Assembly: GCF_024494595.1 (NCBI RefSeq)
Contig: NZ_JANHDI010000002.1
Span: 186,001 to 250,000, forward strand
Source of the DNA: Halobellus rarus
Lineage (GTDB): Archaea; Halobacteriota; Halobacteria; Halobacteriales; Haloferacaceae
Reading direction: 5' to 3'
Length of the DNA: 64,000 nt
Shown here: in pieces, positions 25,873-35,472 of the stretch
Layout of the letters: every line of letters begins with the position of its first letter
How positions within the stretch are numbered: position 1 is the stretch's first letter
Position numbers and translations under genes: made by a program
The notes under the pieces: model-generated
The model's input: the letters and a program-made list of their open reading frames with translations, nothing else
Database searches by the model: none
What the model was told of the DNA's origin: nothing

Positions 25873-26325
25873 ATGAGCCTCGAAGTCGCCGTCGCCGTCC
25901 CGTTCAAACAGCAGGGGACGACGCGACTGGGCGAGGGGGAGTTCGTCGTCGCGCTCTCGCTGGATCGGAGCTGGTTCTCGCCGGATCAGGCGAAGCGGCT
26001 CATCGATATCGCGGCCGGTCGCGGACTGCTCGCCCGCGAGGACGGCGACGTCGTCGCGCAGTTCGACCCGCCCGCGGTCGACGTGCCCGAGGAGTACGAA
26101 CCCGACGAATCCATCCTCCGCGAGCAGTCGGCGTTCGAGCGGATTCTCGACGCGCTCGTCGCGGCCGGTCACGACAAACAGGACGCGGTCGCGGCCGTGA
26201 ACGAGCGCCAGCGACGGCTCGGTGTTTCCGTCGAAGCGGCCGCGGCGCTGTACGCCCGCCAGCAGGGCGTCGACGTCGGCGACGCGGCACGGAGTGCGAA
26301 GTCCGATCTCGAGAACGGGGACTGA
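25873..26325 (+). CDS. DUF2240 family protein
   Basis: This 150-aa protein starts MSLEVAVAVPFKQQGT, has a winged-helix-like N-terminus (SWFSPDQAKRLIDIAAGRGLL) and a helical C-terminus with LVAAGHDKQDAVAAVNERQ. It fits the euryarchaeal DUF2240 family, whose function is unknown. The ATG at 25873 was chosen over one nine codons earlier because the family start matches. It is followed closely by another conserved haloarchaeal gene in the same direction. Confidence 0.75.
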   Translation: MSLEVAVAVPFKQQGTTRLGEGEFVVALSLDRSWFSPDQAKRLIDIAAGRGLLAREDGDVVAQFDPPAVDVPEEYEPDESILREQSAFERILDALVAAGHDKQDAVAAVNERQRRLGVSVEAAAALYARQQGVDVGDAARSAKSDLENGD

Positions 26326-26370
26326 TCCGCGAACGGAGCGCTCTTCTCTCCCCGCGGAGAAGCAGCCGGT

Positions 26371-26751
26371 ATGGTCGAGGAGCGACTCACGAGCGGGCGT
26401 CGGATCGCGCAGTTTCTCGCGAGCGAGGTCACGGGCCACGGCGACGACCTCGACGCGCTGACGGTGACCGACGCCGACCCGGACGTCGAACCGACGCCGG
26501 ACGGGGCGTTCGCGTATTCGATCGACCGCGACGGCGAGCGCGTCGCGAGCGTGTTCGTCCAGCCCGAGCGGGTCCGCGTCGAGTTCCAGGCCGCCGCGGA
26601 CGCCGTCGCGGAGGTCGCCAGCGCGGAAGGGCTCCGCGTCCGGCCGAAGGCGGTGGAGCCGCCGCGGGCGCTCGTGTTCGTCGAGGACGGCGCGCAGGTG
26701 AAGTGGCTGCTCCCGGCGCTCCGGGCGGTCGCGGCGGGTCCCGACGACTGA
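26371..26751 (+). CDS. Conserved small acidic protein, unknown function
   Basis: The 126-aa protein has an N-terminal helix (RLTSGRRIAQFLASEV), a beta-rich middle (YSIDRDGERVASVFVQPERVRVEF) and a C-terminal VKWLLPALRAVAAG. There is no membrane segment or metal motif. It lies 45 bp after the DUF2240 gene and may be cotranscribed. Its stop codon lies inside a 38-bp tandem duplication (26718-26793). I do not recognise a family. Confidence 0.6.
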   Translation: MVEERLTSGRRIAQFLASEVTGHGDDLDALTVTDADPDVEPTPDGAFAYSIDRDGERVASVFVQPERVRVEFQAAADAVAEVASAEGLRVRPKAVEPPRALVFVEDGAQVKWLLPALRAVAAGPDD

Positions 26752-26793
26752 GACGGCTCCGGGCAGTCGCGGTGAAACACGGGGGCCGAGCCG
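26718..26793. repeat. 38-bp tandem duplication spanning a stop codon
   Basis: GCTCCGGGCGGTCGCGG starts at 26718 and recurs with one change at 26756. The first copy contains the TGA stop (26749-26751) of the 126-aa protein; later bases of the unit have diverged to about half identity. Confidence 0.6.
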
Positions 26794-26794
26794 T

Positions 26795-27454
26795 TCAGAA
26801 CGCTTCGAGCAGTCGGGGGAGCCGATCGATCAGGCGCTCTCGCGGAACGTGTTCCGCGGCGCGCGGCGACGGCTCCGGACCGCCCTCGTAGAGCACCTGT
26901 ATCGGGACGAGGCCGGCGGCGTCGGCGCCCGCGATGTCGGCGTCGACGTCGTCGCCGACGTAGGCCGTCTCCTCGGCGTCGCTTCCGAGCGCGTCGAGCA
27001 GCGCGGCGAAGGCGGCGGAATCGGGCTTACCGGCTTCGAGGTCGCCGGTCACGAGCGCGGAATCGAAGGCGTCCGTCCAGCCGAGCGTCGCCAGTTTGTC
27101 GCGCTGGGCCACCCGCGGCCCGTTGGTGAGGAGGCCGACTCGGTACTTCGCTCGCAGGCGCTCGAGAAACGCCTCTGCACCCGGGATCGGAGCGATCGCG
27201 TTCGAGATCTCTCGCCGATAGGCGTTCGCGAGCGATTCCGGATCGGCGTCGGTATCGTGCTCCGAGAGCAGATCGGCGAAGATCGGCGTTCGACTGTCGC
27301 TCGTGAGGTGTCGGCCGTGGACGTCGAGGTACGCCTCACGCGTCAGCGACGGGGCGTCTGCGCGCTCCGTGGCGTCGGACAGGATCGCCGCTCGGTCCCT
27401 GGTCGGAACGGCGAGCGTCTCGTCGAGGTCGAACCCCACCGCGGTTATCGTCAC
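26795..27454 (-). CDS. HAD-superfamily hydrolase
   Basis: This 219-aa protein is a HAD phosphatase. It has motif I GFDLDETLAVP, motif II VGLLTNGP, the Lys motif GKPDSAAF and motif IV YVGDDVDADIAGADAAG. Cap-1-type helices lie between motifs I and II. The substrate is unknown; similar haloarchaeal proteins are annotated as phosphoglycolate-phosphatase-like. A GTG at 27454 (reading MTITAVGF) is the most likely start; the open frame to 27520 would overlap nurA. Confidence 0.85.
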   Translation of the reverse strand: MTITAVGFDLDETLAVPTRDRAAILSDATERADAPSLTREAYLDVHGRHLTSDSRTPIFADLLSEHDTDADPESLANAYRREISNAIAPIPGAEAFLERLRAKYRVGLLTNGPRVAQRDKLATLGWTDAFDSALVTGDLEAGKPDSAAFAALLDALGSDAEETAYVGDDVDADIAGADAAGLVPIQVLYEGGPEPSPRAAEHVPRERLIDRLPRLLEAF

Positions 27455-27513
27455 GTCCGGAGGCAGGAGCCCAGGACGTATGACTTTTCTCGTCTCATCG
27501 TGAGGTGGGAGAC

Positions 27514-28806
27514 GTGACACTGGATCCCGTCCACGTCGACAGCATCGCGGACCTCGCGGCGTACCTCGCGAGCCGCGTGGACGACACCGACCACGTCGAC
27601 GTCGCCTCGCGGATCTGGGAAAACTTCCTCGACCCGCTGTACGGTCCCGACGGACGGGCCGTCCTCGAACCGATCGGCGAGCAGCGGTTGCGCGCGGTCG
27701 ACACCGAGGACGTCGCGCTGGCGTCGCCGCCGTTCGAGACGGTCCACGGCCTCGACTCGGGGACGATCAACCCCACGACGTTCAAGAACGGGCTGGTCCT
27801 CGACCTCGCGCAGGCCGCGATGGCGGCCGTGCCCTCCGACCTCGACCTCCACCGGCACCGGAGCATCGTCGCCGCGACGCACGTCACCGACGAGACGGCG
27901 GCGATCGACGAGCCCTGGCGGAAGGTCGACGAGGGATACTGCCGGTGGCGCGTGCTGCAGGTGCCGCGGGTGAACCGCTACGCGGAGGGAATCGTCCACG
28001 CGCTCGCGCTCTACCTCGCCGAGAGTTCCCACGCGCTCGAACACGCCGACGAGGTCGCCGACCTGCTCGTGCTCGACGGGCCGCTGTACCCCGTCGAACT
28101 GCTCAACTGGCGCGAGCGCGACGCGGAACTCAGAGCGCTCACAGAGGAGCTGAAACCCCGCTCGATCGTCGAGAACTACATCCGACTCGTCGAGTCGTTC
28201 GTCGAGCGCGAGGTCCCCCTCTGCGGGTTCGTCAAGAACCCCGCCTCGAAGCGGATCGTCGGCACGCTCCGCGAGGGCGACGCCGAGTTCGACGTCCCCT
28301 GGACCGACGACGCGGCCTTCTTCACCCGACTGCTCGAACGGCGAGAGTCGGACGGTAGTTCCGGATCACACGGGGAATCCACGCGCGGCGTCGAGGGCCG
28401 ACGGACCGACGAACTGACGTTCACGAACTGGTTCGTCTCCCGCGGCGGCGTCGACGCCACCGTCGCGGCCGACGGCGACGCCTACGGCATCGAGCGGGAG
28501 TTGGACCCGAAGCTGTACGAGAAGTGCTTCTTCGCGGTATACGAACCGCGGACGGACGTCTGCTACCGCGTGGAGACGCCCTACGCCTTCGCCCGGGACG
28601 CGGAGATCAGGGAAGCCATCACGCGACAGATCCTCGGCGACGTCGCGGCCAACCGCGGCCCGCCCGAGGCCGTCGCGAAGGCCGACGAACTGGCGAAGAT
28701 CAGCGCCCGCGAGAAGTCCTCGCTACGACAGAAGTTCGCGGAGACCCTCGACACCGACGAGGTCAAGCGGTACGACGACGTGCGATGGGGCGACGTCGAT
28801 CAATGA
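27514..28806 (+). CDS. nurA: NurA-domain 5'-to-3' nuclease
   Basis: NurA forms a ring with the HerA motor to resect DNA ends in recombination repair. The 430-aa protein has the NurA RNase H-like fold with DSGTINPT (first acidic site), VLDGPLYPVELLNW (second) and PLCGFVKNPASKRI, and a C-terminal IREAITRQILGDVAANRG. I chose GTG at 27514 (MTLDPVHVDS); GTG at 27505 is also open. herA is 560 bp downstream on the same strand, separated by one gene on the opposite strand. Confidence 0.9.
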   Translation: MTLDPVHVDSIADLAAYLASRVDDTDHVDVASRIWENFLDPLYGPDGRAVLEPIGEQRLRAVDTEDVALASPPFETVHGLDSGTINPTTFKNGLVLDLAQAAMAAVPSDLDLHRHRSIVAATHVTDETAAIDEPWRKVDEGYCRWRVLQVPRVNRYAEGIVHALALYLAESSHALEHADEVADLLVLDGPLYPVELLNWRERDAELRALTEELKPRSIVENYIRLVESFVEREVPLCGFVKNPASKRIVGTLREGDAEFDVPWTDDAAFFTRLLERRESDGSSGSHGESTRGVEGRRTDELTFTNWFVSRGGVDATVAADGDAYGIERELDPKLYEKCFFAVYEPRTDVCYRVETPYAFARDAEIREAITRQILGDVAANRGPPEAVAKADELAKISAREKSSLRQKFAETLDTDEVKRYDDVRWGDVDQ

Positions 28807-28866
28807 GGGGGTGCAGTGGAGAGGCGTCGATCAACAAGAGGGCGCAGTGGAGAGGCGTCGAGCAGT
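28790..28866. repeat. 31-bp tandem repeats spanning the nurA stop codon
   Basis: GCAGTGGAGAGGCGTCGA occurs at 28813-28830 and 28844-28861 (period 31). A more diverged third unit ends in the last codons of nurA, with GTCGATCAATGAG including the stop at 28804-28806. Confidence 0.85.
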
Positions 28867-28901
28867 AGAGGAGCATTCGGTCGAGTGGCCGCCCTCCGCG
28901 A

Positions 28902-29249
28902 TCAGGAGTGTTCCGCTCCCGGCTCTTCCTTTATCACCTCGATCCGCACCTCCGACTCGGGGACGCCGACGCGGGCGAACTGCGTGCGGACGTGTTCTTT
29001 GGCGGCCTCGATCGCCCGTTCGCGCGTCTCGAAGCCGCGGGGCATCGGCGACTCGAAGGCGACGTTGACCGTCTCGCCGTCGATCGTCGTCTCCGAGCCG
29101 CCGCTCTCGACCTCGTAGAACTCGTCGCAGACCCAGACGTACGGGGCGTCCTCGTCGGGTGCGCCCTTGTAGGAGGGCGCACGCTCTCCCCGCTCGAAGA
29201 CCGTTCCCGTGAGCGTGGTCCCTCCGGCGTGACCGCGTATTAAAAGCAT
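28902..29249 (-). CDS. Conserved small protein between nurA and herA, unknown function
   Basis: This 115-aa acidic protein begins MLLIRGHAGGTTLTGTVFER and has a central YVWVCDEFYEVESGG and a C-terminal EAAKEHVRTQFARVGVPE. No motif identifies a function. Its ATG is followed at once by CTTTTAATACG, a TATA-like string, but no other in-frame start exists downstream, so the ATG is kept. It is antisense in orientation between two repair genes. Confidence 0.6.
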   Translation of the reverse strand: MLLIRGHAGGTTLTGTVFERGERAPSYKGAPDEDAPYVWVCDEFYEVESGGSETTIDGETVNVAFESPMPRGFETRERAIEAAKEHVRTQFARVGVPESEVRIEVIKEEPGAEHS

Positions 29250-29367
29250 ACCCGGACTTGGATCCCGGCGGGGAAAAGCGGCGCGGCAGACGAACGGCTG
29301 ACGCGGATCTGCGGGTGGGGCGCCGGGCGAGGCGTTTTAGTCGCTCCCGACGCTGTACCGAGACGAG

Positions 29368-31350
29368 ATGGATCTCGGTGACTTCGAGCCCGGCGGCGAC
29401 GACCGTTCTTCGGGGCAAAGCGGCGGGGGAGGATCGGCCGTCGGCGACGCCGCGTCCGGGGCAGACGACGCGAGCCGCGGGAGCGACGAGCGCGACGGCG
29501 GCGGGAACGTCGACGGAGCCGACGGTGACCGGGCTTCCGACGGCGATGGCGTCGCCGAGCCCGGCCCGAGCGACGACGCGTTCGAGAGCTACGACGTCTC
29601 TCCGGCCGGGGAGGACCGCGGGCTCGGCGCGATCGCGGTCTCACAGGGGCTCCGGGTCGCGGAGGACGGCGACGAGACGACGCTGCGGGCGTACGTCACC
29701 ACCGACAACCGCGACAGCGTCCGCCTGGGGAAGTACCTGCTCGTCCCCTATCCGGACGGCGAACTGCTGTTCTCGCGGATCACCGCCCTGGAGTACGCCC
29801 AGGAGTTCCAGACCGACGACGCCACCGAGATCCACGCCCGGCGGGCGATGCGCCGCGACGGGTTCGAAGAGCGCGATTACAAGTTCGTCGCGTCGCTCGC
29901 GCCGCTGGCGGTGCTGTTCGAGGACGAGAGCGAAGCCGGCGGCACCGAGATCGGGAGCGACACCGACGGCGACGAACCCGGCAGCGATTCCGCCGTCGAG
30001 GCGCTGAAGCGCCGGATGGTCGATCGGGTCCCCAAGCCCGGCGCGGTCGTCGCCGAGGCGACCGACCCCGCGCAGATCAAGACGGGGCTCGCGATCCCCT
30101 CCGACGGAGTCTTCCTCGGTCACCTCTCGGTCGGCGGGGAAAAAGTCCGAACCGCGGCACAGCCGCCCACGATCGACTACCGGCTCAGGGACGACTACGC
30201 CGACGGCGACCCGCTGGTGTTCCGGCACACGCTCGTCGCCGGCGGGACCGGTTCGGGCAAGACGCACGCGACGAAGAACGTCCTGCGGCAACTGCTGGCC
30301 GAGGATCGGACCTACGAGATGGACGACGGCCGGTCGGCGCGGCTGGCGGTCGTCCAGTTCGACCCGCAGGACGAGTACGCCCAGATGCACGACGACAACC
30401 CCTCGATGGACGAGTCGACCGCGCGGCGCTACGAGCGCGAGGGCATCGTCCACGGCGGCCACGACGACACGCTGGCGCTGGTGCCGAAGGAGGACGGCGT
30501 CCCGTACGGCGGCGACAACCACCGCGCCGAGCAGTTGGAGTTCACCGTCCCCTTCTCGATGGCCCGGGACCGCCCGTGGCTCGTCGCGGGGAGCAGCCTC
30601 AACGAGAACCAGTACCCCGCTCTGATGCAACTGCTGAACCGGTTCTTCCGCGAGTACGGGAACGGCGGCACCTACGACGAGTTTCTGACGTTCCTCGACG
30701 ACCCCGCGCTGAGAGAGGAACTCGACGAATCGGGTCGGGTCCACGAGGCGACGTTCGACGCGGTCAAGCGTCGGGTTCACGGCGTTCCCGACGGGGTCTT
30801 CGACCAGTCGGCGCGACCGATCACGGAACTCGATCACGAACTCGTCCGCCCCGGCGGGCTGACGGTGATCCCGACGTATCACCTCTCGACCAGCCGCGCG
30901 AAGGAGCTGTTCGTCCTCGCCGTGTCGAGTATGCTGATCGACGACAAACTCTCGAACGCCCCCGACTCCGAGCGGATCAAGGAGACGCCGCTCCTCCTAG
31001 GGATGGACGAGGCGCACAACTTCCTCGCGGACGCCGACAACGTGCAGGCGCGGAAGGTCATCTCGAAGTTCACCGAGGCGGCCAAGCAGGGGCGCAAGGA
31101 GCGGCTGGGGCTCTTTCTGGTCACGCAGGACCCCCAGGACGTCGCCGAGTCGGTGTTCAAACAGATCAACACCCGGCTGGTGCTCAACCTCGGCGACGAG
31201 GACGCGATCAAGAGCGTGAACATCCCGCCGGCGCTGGAGGACAAGGTCCCGTATATGGAGAAGGGCCAACTCGTCGTCTACTCCCCGGACAACTCCGAAC
31301 CGGTCGAGCTCGTCGGCCTCCCGGTCTGTCTCACCCGTCACGGCGAGTGA
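29368..31350 (+). CDS. herA: DNA double-strand-break repair helicase/translocase HerA
   Basis: HerA is a hexameric FtsK-like ATPase that drives NurA along DNA. The 660-aa protein has an acidic disordered N-terminus (about 1-75), a HAS-barrel (about 80-190), Walker A GGTGSGKT (292-299), Walker B LLLGMDEAHNF (about 542-552), then the VTQDPQDVAESVF sensor and the arginine-finger region NTRLVLNLGDE. It is longer than many archaeal HerAs because of the acidic N-terminal tail and a Ser/Asp-rich insert near 195-215. GTTTTAG about 30 nt before the ATG is a likely TATA box. Confidence 0.92.
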   Translation: MDLGDFEPGGDDRSSGQSGGGGSAVGDAASGADDASRGSDERDGGGNVDGADGDRASDGDGVAEPGPSDDAFESYDVSPAGEDRGLGAIAVSQGLRVAEDGDETTLRAYVTTDNRDSVRLGKYLLVPYPDGELLFSRITALEYAQEFQTDDATEIHARRAMRRDGFEERDYKFVASLAPLAVLFEDESEAGGTEIGSDTDGDEPGSDSAVEALKRRMVDRVPKPGAVVAEATDPAQIKTGLAIPSDGVFLGHLSVGGEKVRTAAQPPTIDYRLRDDYADGDPLVFRHTLVAGGTGSGKTHATKNVLRQLLAEDRTYEMDDGRSARLAVVQFDPQDEYAQMHDDNPSMDESTARRYEREGIVHGGHDDTLALVPKEDGVPYGGDNHRAEQLEFTVPFSMARDRPWLVAGSSLNENQYPALMQLLNRFFREYGNGGTYDEFLTFLDDPALREELDESGRVHEATFDAVKRRVHGVPDGVFDQSARPITELDHELVRPGGLTVIPTYHLSTSRAKELFVLAVSSMLIDDKLSNAPDSERIKETPLLLGMDEAHNFLADADNVQARKVISKFTEAAKQGRKERLGLFLVTQDPQDVAESVFKQINTRLVLNLGDEDAIKSVNIPPALEDKVPYMEKGQLVVYSPDNSEPVELVGLPVCLTRHGE

Positions 31351-31525
31351 AGCGGGCGTCTCGGTAAGGGGTTGGCCGAGGCCGAGAGAGTCATAGAAGA
31401 GTTACCACATTTACACGGGAATCGCTCAGTACAGGGGACCTACGTACCGCGAGCGAACGAAGTGAGCGAGCGGGCCAAGGAACCCTCGAAGCGCGGCAAC
31501 GCCGCGCTGAGGGGGTGACGCAGTG

Positions 31526-31649
31526 CTTTTGGTCCAGCTTTTGCCAGCGCGAGACGGCAAAGCCGTCTCGCTGGCCGTACGGCGCGCTTGGGCGCGCCGT
31601 AGACGAGGGCTGCCGTAGGCAGCCCACAGCGCAAAAGGTGGGTGTGCAG
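31526..31649. repeat. Palindromic repeat element, copy B
   Basis: It starts CTTTTGGTCCAG and ends GCAAAAGGTGGGTGTGCAG like copy A (19988-20048) but its interior is three hairpins in a row: CCAGCG..GACGGC (31544-31558 with 31562-31574), TACGGCGCGC (31578-31587 with 31592-31601) and GGGCTGCC (31607-31614 with 31618-31625). The rest of 31351-31798 contains no gene I can support, apart from a palindromic stretch at about 31450-31480 (CGAGCGAACGAAGTGAGCGAGCG). Confidence 0.8.
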
Positions 31650-31798
31650 GCAGGTTCTCACAACAGATTCGGCTGTGAGATCGTGGAATAAACACCGTAA
31701 CAACTCATCTATAACACCCTTCGAGGCCGCCAGCGTCTGGGAGACCAGAAGCCATCCTCGGGGCCCGTTTTTTGTACCCCGCCGCTGTATCCGGACTT

Positions 31799-32221
31799 AT
31801 GCCGAAACACGTGCTCGTCCCGGTCGACGGCTCGCCGCAGTCGCTGCACGCGGTCGGGTTCGTCTCCACCGAGTGGGACGACGTGGCCGTGACGCTCCTG
31901 CACGTCATCAACCCGGTTCAGGCGGGATACCGCGCCGGCGTCCTTCCGAGCGGCTCCGAGGAGTGGTACCAGGAGGCGAAGGCCGAGTCCGAGGAGATAC
32001 TCGAGGAAGCCCGGGCCCGGTTGGAGACCGACGGCGACGTCGAGACGGCGATAGAGGTCGGCCGGCCCGCGGCCACCATCGTCGAGGCGGCGCGCGAACG
32101 CGACGTCGACCACGTCGTCGTCGGGAGTCACGGCCGCCGCGGTGTCTCGCGATTAGTGCTCGGGAGCGTCGCCGAACACGTCGCCCGGCGGTCGCCGGTG
32201 CCGGTGACGATCGTCAGGTGA
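31799..32221 (+). CDS. Universal stress protein (UspA family)
   Basis: The 140-aa protein is a single Usp domain: MPKHVLVPVDGSPQS at the start, LLHVINPV, and the ATP-binding C-terminal signature VVGSHGRRGVSRLVLGSVAEHV (split here as VVGSHGRRGVS and RLVLGSVAEHV) followed by PVPVTIV. Such proteins bind ATP and are induced by stress; the exact role is unknown. The ATG at 31799 is preferred to one nine codons upstream. Confidence 0.93.
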   Translation: MPKHVLVPVDGSPQSLHAVGFVSTEWDDVAVTLLHVINPVQAGYRAGVLPSGSEEWYQEAKAESEEILEEARARLETDGDVETAIEVGRPAATIVEAARERDVDHVVVGSHGRRGVSRLVLGSVAEHVARRSPVPVTIVR

Positions 32222-32248
32222 AGCGCCGGCGGCAGACGGCAGCGTCGT

Positions 32249-32905
32249 TCAGTAACCCAACTGCTCGCGGACGAGCACGACCGTCGTGCGGCCCTCTTCG
32301 ACTTCCTGGCGGAAGATGAGTTGCTTCGCGATGGCGGACTCGACGCCGTAGGCCTCCTGGGCCCGCTCGTTCTCCAGCGGGTAGGCGACGGATTCGAGTC
32401 GGTCGAGCGCGTCCTCCAGCGTCGGCACGATCTTGTTCGCACCAGTGACGATGAGGACGTTGCCCGCGGCGAAGGGGTACGCGCCGATCCGGCTGCCCGA
32501 GAGGTCCGCGGCGACGAGTTCGCCGGTCTGGGAGACGGCGTTGATGCCGCCGAGGAAGTAGTCGGCCGTCTGGGAGTCGCGACGGGCGGCCTGGCGCTCC
32601 TCGTCGTCGTCGATGCTCCAGATCTGATCCGGGAGGCTCTCCCACTCGTGGTCGCCCTCCGAGAGGTAGTCGTCGAACCCGATCTCTTCGAGCGTCGTCG
32701 AGTGACCGTTCATCACGGACGCGCCCGCGGGAATCTGTGATTGGATCGTTTCGAGGGCATCGTCGGCGGAGTCGACGACGATGACCTCGAATCCGTTTTC
32801 TTCGAGGTTCGCTACGGCCTCCTCGATGGTTTCGTCGTCGGCGAGTCCGTCGAGCGTTTCGTCGATTTCGGTGTCGTCTACGTAGTCGGATTTTTGCTGG
32901 GACAT
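32249..32905 (-). CDS. LUD-domain (LutC-like) protein
   Basis: This 218-aa protein has the LUD fold: VIVVDSADDALETIQSQIP, PAGASVMNGHSTTLEE, QTGELVAADLSGSRIGAYPF and VTGANKIVPTLEDALDRL. LUD proteins such as LutC/LutB take part in lactate oxidation, but stand-alone ones also occur. The usual lutA and lutB genes are absent from the window. An acidic N-terminal extension of about 20 residues is present. Confidence 0.85.
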   Translation of the reverse strand: MSQQKSDYVDDTEIDETLDGLADDETIEEAVANLEENGFEVIVVDSADDALETIQSQIPAGASVMNGHSTTLEEIGFDDYLSEGDHEWESLPDQIWSIDDDEERQAARRDSQTADYFLGGINAVSQTGELVAADLSGSRIGAYPFAAGNVLIVTGANKIVPTLEDALDRLESVAYPLENERAQEAYGVESAIAKQLIFRQEVEEGRTTVVLVREQLGY

Positions 32906-33056
32906 TTGTTGTGGCGTGTCGGTTTCGACACCCGACGAGAGGATCGTGAGCCACTTAACCTCTCGCGGACACCGGCATCAGGTGGTTACGCCGGCGTTAT
33001 CGTCTTGTCTAGTGTCCGACACCGACCCGGGCGGAATCTGAGAAAAGTCCGAGGTC

Positions 33057-35282
33057 CTACTGGAACCCGATCCGGCCGTCGCGACGCCCGCCGAACTCCT
33101 CGCGGGTGCCGCCCTTAAACTGGTCCTGCATCTGTTCGTAGTACTCCAGCAGGTCGTCGGTGATTGTCGGCCGGACGGTCTCCATCGCCTGTCGGAAGTG
33201 CCGCATCTCGATCTCCTCGGCGTCGTCGTCCTCGCGAAGCGCCTCGATGGCCGCCTCGCGGGCGATGGTCTGGAGGTCCGAGCCGACGTAGCCGTCGGTG
33301 ATCTCGGCGATCTCGCGCAGGCTCACGTCGGGCGCGAGCGGCGAGTCGCGGGTGTGGATCTTGAGGATCTGCTCGCGGCCCTCCTCCTCGGGCTGGCCGA
33401 TGAGCACCAACCGATCGAACCGGCCCGAGCGGATTAAGGCGGGGTCGATCATGTCCGGCCGGTTGGTCGCGGCGATCACCATCACGTCGCCGTTCTCCTC
33501 TAACCCGTCCAGTTCGGTGAGCAGTTGGTTGACCACCCGCTCGGAGACGTTGTTGCCGGTCTCGCCCCCGCGGCTGGGCGCGAGACTGTCCAGTTCGTCG
33601 AAGAAGATGATCGTCGGGCTCACCTGTCGGGCCTTCCGGAACGTCTGCCGGATCGCCTTCTCGGACTCGCCGACCCACTTCGAGAGCAGCTGCGGCCCTC
33701 GAACCGAGATGAAGTTCGCGTTCGTCTCGTTGGCGACGGCCTTCGCGATGAGGGTCTTCCCGGTGCCGGGCGGGCCGTAGAGGAGCACGCCCTTCGGCGG
33801 GTCGATGCCCATCCGCTCGAACCGGTCCTGGGAGGTCAGCGGCCACTCGACGCTCTCCTTGACCGTCTGTTTCGGATCTTCGAGTCCCCCGACGTCGTCC
33901 CAGGACACCTTCGGGAGTTCGACGAGCACCTCCCGCATCGCGGAGGGTTCGACGTCCGCGAGCGCGCCCTGGAAGTCCTGGCGCTTGACGATCATCCGGT
34001 CGATGAGGCTCGGCGGGATGTCCTCCTCGTCGAGGTCGATCTCCGGGAGATATCTTCTGAGGGCCTTCATCGCCGCCTCCTTCGTCAGCGACTCGATGTC
34101 GGCGCCGACGAAGCCGTGCGTCTCGTCGGCGAGGTGATCGAGCGAGACGTCGTCCGACAGCGGCATCCCGCGGGTGTGGATCTGGAGGATCTCCTTTCGC
34201 CCCGTCTCGTCGGGGACGCCGATCTCGATCTCGCGGTCGAACCGGCCGGGTCGGCGGAGCGCCGGGTCGACGCTGTCGACGCGGTTCGTCGCCGCGATGA
34301 CGATGACCTCCCCGCGGGTCTCTAAGCCGTCCATCATCGTCAGCAACTGGGCGACGACGCGGCGCTCGACCTCGCCGGTCACGTCGTCGCGCTTCGGCGC
34401 GATCGAGTCGAGTTCGTCGATGAAGATGATCGACGGCGACTCCTCGGTGGCGTCCTCGAAGATCTCGCGCAACTGCTGTTCGGACTCGCCGTAGTACTTC
34501 GAGATGATCTCCGGGCCCGCGATGGAGAAGAAACTCGCGGAGGTCTCGTTGGCGACGGCCTTCGCCAGGAGCGTCTTCCCGGTTCCCGGCGGTCCGTGGA
34601 GCAGCACGCCCTGGGGCGGTTCGATCCCGAGTTTCTTGAAGATCTGCGGGTGCTTCATCGGGAGTTCGACCATCTCCCGCACGCGCTGGATCTCGCTCTG
34701 GAGGCCGCCGATGTCCTCGTAGGTGATCCCGCCGCCCGTCTTCTCGAAGCCCGAGATGGGCTCCTCGCGGAGTTCGACCTCGGTGTCCTCGGTGACGAGG
34801 CAGACGCCGTCGGGTTCGGTCTCGACCGCGATGAGCGGGATCGCCTGGCCGGGCGATCGCATGAAGGGGTGGTTCGTCGACGACATCACCGGGACGATGT
34901 CGCGCTCGACGACCGGCCGCTTGAGGATCTGCCGTTTGACCATCCCGGCGGCGTCGGAGCCGAACTGCACGCTCGCCTCCTCCGGCGGCGCGAGCACGAG
35001 CTTCTCGGCCTTCGTCTCCTCGGCCTTTCGGATCGTCACGCGCTCGCCGATGCTGACGTCGGCGTTCTGTCGCGTGAAGCCGTCGATACGGACCGTGTCG
35101 GTGTTCCAGTCCTGTCGGTCCGCGCGCCACACCTTCGCCGCGGTGGTCTCGGCGCCCTCGATTTCGATGATGTCGCCCGGAGAGAGCTTCAGGTGGAGCA
35201 ACGTGTCCGGGTCGAGACGGGCGATGCCGCGGCCCGAGTCGTTCGGGTACGCCTTCGCCACTTCGAGTTGAACTTCGTTCAT
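33057..35282 (-). CDS. cdc48: AAA+ ATPase Cdc48 (VCP/p97 type)
   Basis: Cdc48 is a hexameric double-ring unfoldase that remodels proteins and can feed the proteasome. The 741-aa protein has an N-terminal double-psi barrel plus second N subdomain (about 1-185) and two AAA+ modules, each with Walker A GPPGTGKT (about 230-237 and 505), Walker [12 protein letters not shown] and [11 protein letters not shown], and SRH arginine fingers. The C-terminal tail is GRRDGRIGF. No intein is present. It is divergent from larC. Confidence 0.96.
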   Translation of the reverse strand: MNEVQLEVAKAYPNDSGRGIARLDPDTLLHLKLSPGDIIEIEGAETTAAKVWRADRQDWNTDTVRIDGFTRQNADVSIGERVTIRKAEETKAEKLVLAPPEEASVQFGSDAAGMVKRQILKRPVVERDIVPVMSSTNHPFMRSPGQAIPLIAVETEPDGVCLVTEDTEVELREEPISGFEKTGGGITYEDIGGLQSEIQRVREMVELPMKHPQIFKKLGIEPPQGVLLHGPPGTGKTLLAKAVANETSASFFSIAGPEIISKYYGESEQQLREIFEDATEESPSIIFIDELDSIAPKRDDVTGEVERRVVAQLLTMMDGLETRGEVIVIAATNRVDSVDPALRRPGRFDREIEIGVPDETGRKEILQIHTRGMPLSDDVSLDHLADETHGFVGADIESLTKEAAMKALRRYLPEIDLDEEDIPPSLIDRMIVKRQDFQGALADVEPSAMREVLVELPKVSWDDVGGLEDPKQTVKESVEWPLTSQDRFERMGIDPPKGVLLYGPPGTGKTLIAKAVANETNANFISVRGPQLLSKWVGESEKAIRQTFRKARQVSPTIIFFDELDSLAPSRGGETGNNVSERVVNQLLTELDGLEENGDVMVIAATNRPDMIDPALIRSGRFDRLVLIGQPEEEGREQILKIHTRDSPLAPDVSLREIAEITDGYVGSDLQTIAREAAIEALREDDDAEEIEMRHFRQAMETVRPTITDDLLEYYEQMQDQFKGGTREEFGGRRDGRIGFQ

Positions 35283-35472
35283 GATTGGGTCGCGGGGATA
35301 CGTCCCGCCAGTCGGTCACGACCGGGGTTAAGTCCTTTCCTGCGTCGGTTCGGACGCGGAGCCCTCGCCCGGGCGTGACACGCTATGACAATGTTGTCCT
35401 CGGGGATACAAATCCTTACCGACAGCGGCATCGATGCGTGGACCTTTGGCTCCCCGGATCGAGTGCTCGCGT

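Noticed and set aside
29230-29249. TATA box inside the start of the 115-aa gene implying a later start
   Set aside because: No ATG, GTG or TTG in frame follows at a suitable distance, so the string CTTTTAATACG was taken as coding.
31391-31703. Short open frames over the repeat element after herA
   Set aside because: They translate hairpin DNA and share only the repeat's end motif with frames at copy A; no protein features are present.
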